Under the pieces are notes generated by a model. It did not search any database and was not told where the DNA came from. It saw only the letters and a program-made list of their open reading frames with translations. The position numbers and the translations under genes are program-made. From Usnea hakonensis (Eukaryota; Ascomycota; Lecanoromycetes; Lecanorales; Parmeliaceae), in contig BLJB01000365.1 of assembly GCA_013423325.1 (NCBI GenBank), positions 1 through 64,000 on the forward strand: a stretch of DNA of 64,000 nucleotides, given 5' to 3'. Each line of letters begins with the position of its first letter. The stretch's first letter is position 1. Of this stretch, positions 22,396-33,125 are shown piece by piece.

Positions 22396-25300
22396 ATGGC
22401 ATTCTATGGGAATACAGCCCCTCATCGCAAAATCACGACGTATGGCAAGCTTTTACGCAGGCCTACCTCTAAATTGAGCTCAGCTACGGAGATTGAATTT
22501 GCTCAGGACGTCGGTGCTAGCATATTGGACTCTAAGGTCACTGCTCGCCACCGGCAGGTCGATGCCAAAAATGCATCACCGAGTTTGCTACAAGGTCGGA
22601 GCGAAAGCGAGGGTCCCCCTGAAAAATTGCGTCGCCAAGCATCGTCATCTACAGTAAAGCCTAATGATCAAAATCGCTCTGCGTCAGGTCGCAGCGACCC
22701 CGCTAAAGACGATCCCTTGTATGACGTTTCATTGTCCGACAGTGGCCGTTCTCGCGCCGTAAATGTCGCGTGTAAGAGAAGGAAAGTCATGCCTGGCACC
22801 GTCACTGCAGAGAAAGACTCGCAGGTATACGACGACGACAGCCTTCAAAGATACATTGCTGCTGAGGCTATGCGAGATGAAGGACAGACCTTGCCTTCGT
22901 CCAGCAGGATACTGCACGTGCACGACGCTAAATCCTGGTGTGGTGCGATGAAGACCAAAGCGAAAGCACGAGATTGTCGTAACAAAGGCATGAGCGAGAC
23001 TTCGAGGGCTACACCTTCTCACGAAGAACCAACACTGGACCGCAAGCAGACTGGGGATCGTGGCAAAGCCTCTGATAAGACCAAAGGCCGCTTGGTCGCT
23101 CAAGAGCAGTCTGAGAGGATCTTCGGAGCCAACGTTATGCCTCGAAAAAAGCAGAAAACCAGTACGAACACAGCCAACACTCCTGCGCGGCAAATAACCC
23201 CGGACTCGTTGTTTGACGAGCCATCTTCACAACGAATAAGCAATGCTCAAAGGAACTCGTATACCTCGAGACTCTTCGTCGACCAACCAAAGACGCCTCC
23301 GATGCCTAACACTGCGGCGGGTGGAGCTACCACCCCGCGACAACGAGAGCTTTGGAATAGACTGTTCGTAGATAACGAGCAAACTGGAAGCCCCTCTAGC
23401 CTCGATCTCCCTAGCCTTCTACTCGATGACAAACAATCCAAAAGCTCGCATGAAGAAACAAAACAGCCCGGGACGTCCTGGGAACCCCTTTTACAGTCTG
23501 TTGTACTCAAGGCTCGACCTACGAAAATCGTTGACACTCTGCATCAGTCAAATAAGGATCAAGACCAATGCTGGGATTCTTCTGTCGAGCTTTATGGAAG
23601 TACTAGCAGTGAAATTAAGTCCGAGTCGGCGCATTCCGACTTCTCGGCTCCGGGTGGCGCCCTTACAGTACAAACATCGCTAAGCGGAGATAGCCAGTGC
23701 GTTGCTAGCCAATCCCAAGACCGTCTTTCCTTTTCTTCTCAGGCTAGATCTTCACTTTATGGAGGTGGCCATAGGGTCACATATGCTCGCCAAAGATCTT
23801 ACTTAACAGACACCGATTTGAAAGAGGCTGGAATGATTGATTTGCCATTTCCACCGGACTCTTACAGCAGAAGAGGGCACGGACGAAGAGGACCCCGAGA
23901 TCAGCTCCCCATTTTGCAGTCATTGCAAAGCCCTGAGGAGTTCGGGGACCTCGTAGATCCCCCTGGTGGAACTATGAGAAGCATCCATGAATTACGTGAG
24001 GCTGGTGGCAACGTTCGTCTAGTCAGTGAGTTGGAAGCTATCTTGGACGACCTTGGCGACCGCCAACCGGGCTCTGCCTCTATCAGCCGTAGCAGATTGA
24101 TTGACTTAGTCGTTAAGTTTGAAGATCCTTTGAATTGCCGGCTCTTCGTTGATCAAGGAATGGAAAGTCGCCTGATACTTGACATTGGCTCGAGCAACGA
24201 CCTGATCTCTGACAGCCTCTTAGTTGCAGCGCTGCTCCAGCTCATGACCTGTTCCTCGTCAAGATTGCTGTTAACGCAGGTCGGTAACGTTCGGGTGGTG
24301 CGATTTCTCACCGATCTTCTAGGATCTGACCAGGATATCCTCTACCATGCTAGACTCCGTGAAAACAACGTGTCGAAAGCCGTTCAGGCTGATCTAAAGG
24401 ATATTAGATCTGCATTGTTGGATTCCACAGCATGGAAGGCAGGCAAACCGTCAGTCCTCTCGTGCCAGGTGCTTTCGCTTCAGTGTCTTGAAGTACTTGT
24501 GCGTCAGACAAGAGAAGCAGGATCGTTGTCGGAAGTACTATCGGCCAGCGCGATCGAGCGCGTAGTCGCTACATCAGTGCCACATTCAATCACAAAGTCA
24601 CCACGACCCAGTGCAGTCTCTGTCATCTGCCTCGAGCTTGCAGTATCCATTCTTGAATCATGTACCATTAACAACGCGGCTGAATGTCAGGCATCCTTAT
24701 GGGCAGGCGAGACGCTCGAGCGCATCGTTGGTCTTCTCCCTCTGCTGGCTCTGTGGAAAGGGGAAGAGTGCGGGACGACGCGAACATTGGCTCTTCGGCT
24801 ATACCTCAATCTCACCAACAACAGCCCTGGTATATGCGACGAATTCTCAACCTCTGAGGTCGTTAGTGTACTATTTGGTATTGTGATTTCCCATTTCGAA
24901 CAATTGGCCGACACCACTCTTGAAGTAGACAGGGCACTTTTGCTGGACGACTTGATACTTTCTCTGGGCTCTTTGATCAATCTCGCCGATTTATCCAACA
25001 TGGCACGGCAACTGATGATGGATCTCCATCACGAGAGCCAAAGCTACTTGGACATTCTCTTGCAGCTCTTTCTGAATAAATCTAAGAACGCGGCCGAAGT
25101 AAGATTGATTTTCTCACAACGCTACTATTGACACTGACTCGACCAGGTCTCCTCTCTGGAAGAGACTAGCTCCAACGTCGCTTTCGGATGGGTATCAGTC
25201 CTGCTCGGCTGGCTGTGCCTCAAACCAGCAATCGCAACGCGAGTAAGCTACCGTCTTCCAGGAAATAATCTAAGGCAGCTGTTGGATGCAATAGATGAAT

Positions 25301-25428
25301 TCTTGCAATATCACAGAACAGTCGACCAAGTAATCATTCGAGGTGATGGCGAAGATGACGCAAAGGCTAGCTTTGTTGACCGTTTACAGAATCATGTAGA
25401 CGACCTCAAAGGCCGAAGGTCTTTCTAA
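22396..25428 (+). CDS. WAPL/Rad61-type cohesin release factor
   Basis: WAPL proteins bind cohesin through Pds5 and promote its release from chromatin in the nucleus. Exons are 22396-25098 and 25147-25428, giving 994 residues. Residues 1-500 are low-complexity and Ser/Thr/Lys-rich, with LFVDxxxTPP-like repeats (SRLFVDQPKTPPMPN and NRLFVDNEQTGSPS) that may be protein-binding motifs. From about 525 the WAPL domain begins: IHELREAGGNVRLVSELEAILDDLGDRQ, then RSRLIDLVVKFEDPLNCRLFVDQG. The helical repeat region runs to the C-terminus. The start MAFYGNTAPHRKITTYGK resembles other fungal WAPL N-termini, supporting this ATG. The single intron keeps phase 0. Confidence 0.88.
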
Positions 25429-26087
25429 GACTTTGTTTGGGCTTGCGGGTATAGCGAATTACTGATGTAGAGATACGTAGCGACGAGGGTATGAAGTGCA
25501 AATTAATGGATAAGGTACGAATATAGCGAGTGAGCAAGCTCACGTCGGTTCCACCAGGAATTATAGGTGATGGCGCTCTGTTGAAGCCTTTCGCATCTAA
25601 ATTCGTAAATACGAATTGAAGTATGTAGTCTTGAATTTGTTTGGTGGAAACCGCAGGACCTTCGATGGGCCCATGCTTCAACCCAACAACCACGCGACAT
25701 GAGAAACGCCACGCGCAATTAAATCACGCAGTCTCCTACCAGAGCTAGAGCCATACCTGATTTACTATAGGCCGTTACCCCTAGACATCCAATATCCCTT
25801 CCCCAGAGACCCTACCTGACTTGCGGATTCCATTCTCAAGTCCGAAAACCAGCGATGAAGCTTGTGTATATCATGGTATTTCCTCTCGCCAACAAGAGGT
25901 GCTGTCAATGATATTCGATACCATCTTTTGCGAGGACCAAGCTGGTTGCGTCTGCAATTGAGTTTGCATTGCATTCTCTTCTTTTGAGACTCGTAATTAC
26001 TGCCCTTAGGTGAAAGCATAACCTTGCCTTCCAACCCCTCCCAGGCTTGGATTCCTTTAGCAAGAAAAGGAAACAACGCCAGTGACA
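25429..26087. other. Intergenic region WAPL / Rheb
   Basis: A 95-codon minus-strand frame (25406-25693) and a 128-codon one (25765-26151) are present. Neither resembles a known family; the second runs antisense into Rheb exon 1. I see no supported gene. Confidence 0.4.
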
Positions 26088-26863
26088 ATGCCGACATCCC
26101 CAAAGCAACGCAAGATGGCTGTAGTCGGTAGCCGCGCTGTTGGTGAGTCATACCTCTGCACCATCAGCATCTAGCGCGTGCTCATCAGGCATGATTGGTG
26201 CCAGGGAAATCCTCGCTCACGGTTCAGTTCGTGGATAAACATTTCGTGGATAGCTACTATCCCACCATCGAGAACACATTCAGCAAGGTCATCAAGCACC
26301 GAAATCAAGACTTCGCGACCGAGATAGTTGATACCGCGGGCCAAGTAAGTGCTCATTTTGACTCGGAGACTCCAGATACCCAAAACGGCCAGCTGCAGCG
26401 ATCCACTAGTCTAATCTCTTACGCGGTGCATCTAGGATGAATACAGCATACTCAATTCCAAGCATTTCATCGGCATTCACGGCTATATGCTGGTCTATTC
26501 TGTCGCTTCAAGGCAATCATTTGAAATGATCCGAATACTAAGGGACAAAATCCTCAATCACCTGGCAAGCATTTCAATTCGAAGTCTCCGTCACTCCTTT
26601 GCATTTGTCTGACTTGACCATAGGGGGCAGATTGGGTTCCCTTGGTCATCGTGGGAAACAAAAGCGACCTCAAAGCCGACCAACGCCATGTCCAAGCGGA
26701 CGAAGGCAGAAAATTGGCAGAAGAGTTCAGTTGCAGCTTCACGGAAGCTAGCGCACGGTTGAATAACAATGTGGGAAAAGCGTTCGAGCAAATGATTGCC
26801 GAGATGGAAAAGTCACAGAATCCGGGCGAGCCTACAGGGGGGAGCAAGTGCAACGTCATGTAG
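26088..26863 (+). CDS. Rheb-type small GTPase
   Basis: Rheb is a Ras-family GTPase acting in TOR and amino-acid-uptake control. Exons are 26088-26142, 26205-26344, 26436-26564 and 26624-26863, giving 187 residues. The G1 loop is GSRAVGKSS (14-22), the effector region DSYYPTIENTF, G3 DTAGQ and G4 NKSD. The C-terminus CNVM is a CAAX box for farnesylation and membrane anchoring. Introns 1 and 2 are GT-AG. Intron 3 (26565-26623) starts with GCAAGC and is a GC-AG intron; the exact join restores NHLGADWVPLVIVGNKSD. All GTPase motifs are intact. It follows the tail-to-head order after WAPL. Confidence 0.93.
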
Positions 26864-27809
26864 ACGGTGTTAGCTTTGTGATGGATCAAGTAAATGGCTG
26901 GATGTAAGATATGAAGCGTTGAGGGTAGTACAGGTGAGGGAGCACGAGTTAAAAAAGCAGCTTGGCATTGGAAGCAGAAGTGTGTTCCACGGTATGAAGT
27001 ACGTGAATTGTTACCAAATTCAGTGCAAAGATTGGCCATGTATATAAAGTAAGTAGTGGAGGTGAAGACTAGATCTTGCTTGTGTTCTAAGCAATGCAAC
27101 GTCTTTGCATAGAAGGAATCCCTGATGATGTTGTCGAAAGTACATGTATACGTGTTCTACATGTATTCTACTTTCACTCTCCGTATCAAATGCTCGTACC
27201 CGGTACTGGAGAGTGGGAATGCGCGGCAAATGAGCCAATTAAAAGCCCAGTTGATAGCAACTCAAGTTACTTTACCGTGGGGGCTGCAGGCTGCAGCATC
27301 ATACAGTAAGTAAAATACCGTAGCATGCCTTTCTTTTTGTGCTTCCATGGACCCGGTCACTGGGTACTGGTCACTGGGTACTGGTCACTGGTCATTGAAG
27401 GCTGAAGGCTGCCTGCTGTCAAGCGTTTACCTTTAATTATAATTAGTAAAACATTGAAAGCTTAGCATTCAACTGTTTCTTCTTCTACTACCACTTCCAC
27501 TTCCACTACTCCCCCCGCCTATATTTCGCTTTCATCAAGGCGACGACATGATGATCCATGCCGCTCGCCTTGAACATATCTTAGTGCCTATCTCTTCTAA
27601 TCTGACAGACTAACACCATTACACTTCTTACAATCAAGATTTCGGCCTTTTCAGTCTGCAGACATGGTCGCAATACTCTCATCAGCAGCACAATCCAAAC
27701 TTTGCCACTCCTCAAAACCTTACTGTCACGTCATCATTTCACTATCGAAAAGAAATCCCAAATCCTGAAAGCATTCTCCTTCTGTATTGTTCCTTCTTGA
27801 TCCGCCAGA
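26864..27809. other. Intergenic region upstream of the C78 peptidase
   Basis: This 946-bp region holds the Rheb 3' UTR and the C78 peptidase promoter. It includes a short tandem repeat at about 27355-27390 and a pyrimidine-rich run (cttcttctactaccacttcc, about 27477-27516) as often found upstream of fungal start sites. Two overlapping plus-strand frames near 27100-27310 lack support. Confidence 0.4.
27355..27393. repeat. Short tandem repeat (ggtcactgggtact)
   Basis: Units of ggtcactgggtact occur about two and a half times in a row, followed by ggtcactggtcattgaaggc and a gaaggct doublet. It is non-coding, in the promoter-side spacer of the C78 peptidase. Confidence 0.75.
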
Positions 27810-29494
27810 ATGCCGATAATGGAGCCTTTAGACTGCCCTTTCTGTAATTTCACTGATCATGATCACTACTTCCTTCTACAGCATGTTGAGACCGTGCATC
27901 CTGAAGGTGGCCGGCCTTCGCCCTTTGCTGTCGGAGTGGAGGTCACGCGTAAAAAGGATATCCCTATCGAAGAGACAACGGGCGTCCAAGACAGCTCCTC
28001 TGAGTACATTGAGTGCCAGTGTGGTGAATTCTGTCTTATTACCGAATTCCAAAGCCACTTGGAGATGCATTATGCCGAACGTATAGGCTTCGATGAGACC
28101 TCAAGAGCCTCAGCTGATATAGCTGCGTCGGAAGCGATCGTCCGTCACGGCAAAGATTTGTCTCCTCAAATGAAATTCTCTTCACCTGCTCCCCTTCCAT
28201 TTGTAACGTCGGGACCGAGTCAACCTATCCCGATCAGATCTGTGGTCGAGCGTTCACACCGCAGCACGGGTCGGAAGAGTGGAAACACAGTTCGAGACTT
28301 CATTGATGTTCTGCGTCATTCAACATCACCGCCATCCAGGAAAGCTGCCCAAGCAGCTCGCAATAGAAACCCGCGAAGACTAGGTGTACGTGACAGAATC
28401 TACTAGTTTTCGTGACAATTTGCTGAATTTTCAGACAGAGAGCTGAGCTTGGGCCCCATGCCCACGAAGAACAAATGCCAGATTGGCTGCGCAATGAGCT
28501 CGAGGTTGGCGCGAAAGTCAAGACCACCAACCAGATTACTCCGAATGGTCGAATATTGCGAACAGACAGTATTGCCAACGAAATTCAGGGCGTCATTCCC
28601 GTCGTTGCCCAACTCTGTGAGCAGGATCCTACCGTCTCGAGGGCCTATATTTGCCACTCTGACGTAACGCATGTCGTCAAGTTGGCAAAAGAAGGGGGAT
28701 TCTGTGGTTATCGCAACATACAAATGATTATCTCATACATCCGGGATGCGCGATCAGATGGCTACTGCCATTTCCAAGGGAGACTTCCTTCAATCATTCA
28801 AATCCAGGACATGATAGAAAGTGCATGGGATCGAGGGTTCAACTCACTCGGCAGAATTGAGACGGGCGGTATTCGAGGAACAAGGAAATATATTGGCACA
28901 CCAGAGGTGGCCTCCCACCAAAGTTGCTACAAAATCTCACTAATTTTCACTAGGCTCAAGCGCTACTGCAGAGTTTAGGCATAGGGTATGAGGTTTCACC
29001 AGGCCCTATCTGCATTCGATCCTACTTATCGAACGTGTAGATGTTCGGCAGACGCCTTCAACGAAGGCAAAGAGCAACCATCTCATGAGCGTCTTCTAGA
29101 GGCTGTTGAGCGTTATTTTCTTGCCTCGTGCTCATCCTCACATTCGTCCCTTAAGGTTGTCCGAACGCTATTACCTCCAATCTATTTTCAACACCCAGGT
29201 ATTACCCTCATGGAATGAATGTCGACCTATGATTAAATCGCCTGCTTATTGGGTCTAGGACATTCAATGACCATAGTGGGCTTCGAGAGGCGCGACAACG
29301 GATCTGGTGGTTTATTGGTCCTTGACCCAATGTTCAAGCCGTCTCCAGGTGTCAGCCGTCTCATCGGAGTCCAATTCCGCGCAGCAGCGCCCGAGAAACT
29401 ACTCAAGGCCTATCGCCGAGGCTCATCCTATCTCCGCAAATACTCGACGTTTGAAATTCTGAAGTACGTCTCCGTGCCATTGGTACAAATGTAA
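27810..29494 (+). CDS. ZUP1/UfSP-family cysteine peptidase (peptidase C78)
   Basis: Family members cleave Lys63-linked ubiquitin (ZUP1) or UFM1 (UfSP). Exons are 27810-28385, 28439-28906, 28954-28985, 29041-29198 and 29259-29494, giving 489 residues. Two N-terminal zinc-finger-like modules precede a linker: CPFCNFTDHDHYFLLQHVETVH (about 8-29) and CQCGEFCLITEFQSHLEMHY. The C78 domain has the nucleophile in EGGFCGYRN (Cys281), His413 in GHSMTIVGF and Asp434 in LVLDP. LIDDIRDAR-like (ISYIRDARSDGYCHF) and QALLQSLGIGC blocks also fit. The N-terminal fingers favour the ubiquitin-directed ZUP1 type. The 32-bp exon 3 is set by the join LGIGCSADAFNEG. Confidence 0.85.
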
Positions 29495-30951
29495 TATTCA
29501 CTTGAAGGTAGATTAGCATCCTACACACCAGAAAGAGCAGAATGGCGCGGTTGAATCAAACCACCTGCTTTACGAAGCTTCTGAAATGGAATCGCTGCAT
29601 AGCGTCCATCTTATAGTTACGGTATCAAACGAACAACATCACATGCGTTGATTGGTATAGCATTGCGAGGCGGGATTCCACAGCGTTGGCGATTACATGA
29701 TACCACACTGCGTGTGCTAACAGGGTCTACTCAACGGATACATTGTAATGCTAGGTTTCTCCAGTCATTAGAATTCCAGATCATCGTGTCAGAGGTTGGT
29801 TTACCATGAATTGTTTCAGGCAAATGGAATCGTAAGACGGCGAAGGCTACCAATCTCACCGCAAAGAGATGCCTTGGCCGAAGTTTCGCCCTGATGTCTC
29901 TGAAATTTTCCGCCTCGGCGCGATCCGTCTCTGGGGCACACCGGGTCCCAATCCCAACGGACCAAGATAGCCGGCAAAAAAGCGAAGACTTTTCGCGCAG
30001 CGAATACGAGCCCAGATCCGGCAAACCTGCCCGGCTCCCATGGTCAAGGCTTGTTGAATAAGGATCCGTTGCCGTTGCCTGCTGTCGCTGGATCTAAGAT
30101 ATCTACCAGGGCCAAAAGAATCGGGAGACTCAAAATGGTTGGGATCGTATTGGTGCGTGTTTGGCAGGCTTACTGCAAAATATCCCGAGGTAGGAAGTCG
30201 GAATCGGCATTGCTTCTTCAAGCCACGAACCAGGGTAACAAAGCAGGTCAGAAGATGAAAACATCGTCTTGGTACCCATTTGGTAAATCAGATGCCAATG
30301 CCGCTGTCGCTAGCAATGACTCTCCTCACACCCGGATACGCCTTAGTCCGAAAGGGCGCTTTCTTTACTTCACCAAAGACGTGGACGAGCAATGACGAGC
30401 TACAAAGTTGAAGCTGATACGATATTGTGGCGTTCAAAGCGCGATTTGACCAGTGACAATGAGTTAAGGATCATTTGACACATTGAGAGGAGGAAGTATG
30501 TAAGAAGACTCCAGCAGCTGAGTATTGGCTGCCGCGAGATCATAAATCACACGAGAGGAAGAGAGTAAGAGGGGACCCTTTAGAAGATATCTTCCGAAAC
30601 AAGCGCCGAGTCTGCTAATGTATAATATAACGATGAAGGTAACAAAGAAGCCCAACAGGATATGCTCTCAAGTGTGAAGACTGAAGACTCGAGAGAACGG
30701 GACTTGATGGAGTAGATAGGTTCACCTTCCTTTCGTAACGGCATACGTGTAGTGTAAAAGGAGAGATTCCAAACCACTACTAGTGGATCGAGAAAGTAGA
30801 ATTGTCATAACCAATTGAATCAAGTCAATTGTTGTTCCTTAAAAGTCAGATCAACAAGTGGACCAAGGAAGATAAGGTAGTTTACAAAGCACGAACCGAA
30901 GCATTCCATGTTCTCGAATAAATCTCTCCTCTTTACAAACCCCCAACGAAT
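29495..30951. other. Gene-poor interval with a degraded relic
   Basis: This 1.46-kb interval between the C78 peptidase and FAP7 has no intact gene. It contains broken minus-strand sequence that may derive from a cytochrome P450 (separate entry). Confidence 0.5.
29731..30655 (-). pseudogene. Possible cytochrome P450 relic
   Basis: The minus strand over about 30180-30040 reads FAVSLPNTHQYDPNHFESP then DSFGPGRYLRSSDSRQRQR, resembling the P450 segment before the haem loop (VSLPxxxxHxDPxxFxxPxxFxPxRxL). It continues into MGAGQVCRIWARIRCAKS, a poor echo of FGxGxRxCxG. An upstream piece near 30590-30530 (KGPLLLSSSRVIYDLAA) recalls a P450 N-terminal hinge. There are stops and frame changes between the parts and no full-length frame. 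The match is by eye and partial, so the family call is tentative. It is not RIPed, so decay was by ordinary mutation. Confidence 0.35.
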
Positions 30952-31548
30952 ATGGCTAGGTCAAAACCTAACATCATCATTACCGGTACTCCTGGAACGG
31001 GCAAAACAAGCCATTGTGATATTCTGGCTGCCAACGCTGGCTTAAAGCACCTGTCTATCAACCAAATTGTCAAAGATCGTAGCTGCCATGACGGTTGGGA
31101 CGAGGAATACAAAAGCTGGATCGTGGACGACAACAAGGTTCGCCAAATGATGCATTTCGTGGCATGCCATGGCTGATGAGACCGCCAGCTACTTGACTCT
31201 TTGGAAGATGAGCTTCCCCAGGGAGGCTACATCATTGACTGGCATTCATGCGACATTTTCCCCCAAAATTGGATTGATTTGGTCGTTGTGTTACGGACCG
31301 ACTCTACAAAGCTATACGATAGGCTGAAGGCAAGAAACTACCCGGAGCGGAAGCTCCAAGAAAATCTCGACTCGGAAATCATGGAGGTGCTTCTGGAGGA
31401 AGCTCGAGAATCATACGATGAGGACATCGTGGTTGAGCTTCAAAGCAATGAGGTGGATGATGTTGAGAGCAATGTGGCAAGGATTGAAACTTGGATCAGG
31501 AATTGGAAACAAAATAACAACCGGGTTGAGCTTGACTCTGCACAATGA
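30952..31548 (+). CDS. FAP7: Fap7 / adenylate kinase 6-type ATPase (ribosome assembly)
   Basis: Fap7 (human AK6/hCINAP) acts in late 40S maturation, at 20S pre-rRNA cleavage. Exons are 30952-31137 and 31189-31548, giving 181 residues. The P-loop GTPGTGKT is at 12-19. HDGWDEEYKSWIVDDNKLLDSLEDEL, then YIIDWHSCDIFP and VVLRTDSTKLYDRLKARNY, follow the family. EARESYDEDIVVELQSN is the C-terminal block. All nucleotide-binding motifs are intact. It ends 44 bp before the HAM1 stop on the other strand, so the 3' UTRs must overlap or be very short. Confidence 0.96.
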
Positions 31549-31592
31549 TATCAGGTCACGGCGCAACGAATTCATCTATACGGGCCCTACTA

Positions 31593-32401
31593 CTACTGCT
31601 GAGCCTGTAGCCATTGCTTGAGCTTTGACAAGGCAATGGCTCGGTGAGACAGCGTGTTCTTCTTTGCTTTGTCCATCTCGGCATAGGTCTCGCCCTCGTA
31701 CTCGAAAATGGGGTCCCAGCCTGCAGCAGTCAGTCAGTCAGTCAGTCAGTCTTAGCCAGTCCCAAAAGAACTTCCTCCCAAGGCTGACATACCAAAGGTA
31801 GATGGACCTCGGGCGGGTACTATCTTTCCCTTTGTAATAAAGTTTTAGTGCGTGATTTGAGCCGAGTCAACCTGGGGCTTACGGTGACTCGTCCTTCAAA
31901 AGTGATAGGCTCCTGGCCAGGTCCCGAGCAGTAGGCAAAGGTGCAGACAGCTTGGGCGCTCTTGTCTGTGTATGCCATGAGAAGATTGTTCAAACCTTCA
32001 TGGCCAAGCGCTTGAAGAAACCATTTGCTGCGAGAGACGAGTTCATTCAGTTTCTCTTGCCGTATTGCGAAAGATGTAACAGACTCACATATAAGGACCC
32101 GGCAGCTCCTTCAATGCGTTGAAGCAGAGACAAGTATCCTCCGTCAGGACCGGACCTCCTATCTTTCCAACCTTAGTCTGTCGTGATTCTCAAATAGACA
32201 AGTAGCCATAAACCGTGTCGAGTAGCATACTATTCCAGCAGCCCTCCGGCATTTATCTTTTGATATTTCCTCGATAGTGCTTTGTATTTCGGTCAGGTCT
32301 AAGGATTGGCTTTGTAGCACGACAACATCGCCCAGGATGGCTTTGACCTCAGCAAGTTTACTTTTGTTGCCGGTGATAAAGTTGAGCTGTTCTAGTGGCA
32401 T
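31593..32401 (-). CDS. HAM1: Inosine triphosphate pyrophosphatase (HAM1/ITPA)
   Basis: The enzyme hydrolyses ITP, dITP and XTP to monophosphates, cleaning the nucleotide pool. Exons are 32401-32231, 32162-32089, 32027-31883, 31829-31793 and 31720-31593, giving 184 residues. NFITGNKSKLAEVKAIL is the substrate-binding start, IIGGPVLTEDTCLCFNALK the metal-binding region, and GPSTFGWDPIFEYEGETYAEM the conserved C-terminal block, followed by KNTLSHRAIALSKL. The first in-frame ATG is 32401. The last intron carries a cagt tetranucleotide microsatellite just before its acceptor. Confidence 0.95.
31726..31753. repeat. (cagt)n microsatellite inside a HAM1 intron
   Basis: About six perfect cagt units lie in the last intron of HAM1, between branch region and acceptor on the gene strand (read as gact). 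Length changes here would alter the branch-to-acceptor distance. Confidence 0.85.
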
Positions 32402-33125
32402 TGTCAAAGGTAGAATTCCGAGGGTGGCCTACCGAGTATGAAGGCAGAACTTGAAGGTTGATGGTTGTGCTGTCGTCACTTGGCCAATCCAGCCTTGCTC
32501 GAGGCACTAGACTCTTTTTACACTATATGAATAGTATGATGCATTGGACACCCGGAGAGAGCGATCGGTATGCGTACGCGTATCGCTCGAATGTTTTGAT
32601 ATGATCATAGGAGCTAACGTAGGCTACACAGTCAATACAGTCTTTACGTATGGCTCTTCCTAGCTTCAAGGCGAATCTCGTAATCTCAGCATGTTCCTCT
32701 GTTTCCACGTCCATGTCTCATGGACCCTGCTATCGAAGTACATAATGGGGCAGGAACGAGAAAGATGTTCGGAATCAACTCCGACTTGTGCCAAAGTTCC
32801 CAAGCTCTCTTTCCTTCCCTTTTCCTCTTTCCTGATGCAGTCTTGGCGGCATTCGCCTATTTTCCTTTTGGAAATGAGTCGGACTTTTTGGTAATGGGTC
32901 CATAATTGACGGCAATGTTTCCGCAACCTGTACAGGAAGCACATCCTCTAGCATTTGGTTCGAAGCCCTAGGCAAAGAACTAGATGCATCCATGGATTGA
33001 ATTCTAATGTCGTCAACCTTCGTCCGTAGCTGAATGCTCTCTTGTTGGCTCCCGAGCGAAAGAGAGCTTAATCGATCGCCTACTTACGGACGACATACAC
33101 GGCCTGATACGCGTTCCGACATGTA
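32402..33125. other. Intergenic region upstream of HAM1
   Basis: About 720 bp separate the HAM1 start from the stop of the glycosyltransferase on the same strand. Overlapping frames of 60-92 codons near 32523-32994 on both strands show no family similarity. No gene is supported. Confidence 0.4.

Noticed and set aside
22729..23193. 154-codon minus-strand frame opposite WAPL
   Set aside because: It is antisense to a clearly coding WAPL exon and has no domain or splice context; a shadow of the real gene.
25765..26151. 128-codon minus-strand frame near Rheb
   Set aside because: It overlaps Rheb exon 1 in antisense and resembles no family. Rheb itself is unambiguous.
32523..32994. Cluster of short frames on both strands upstream of HAM1
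   Set aside because: Mutually overlapping frames of 60-92 codons with no similarity or splice structure.
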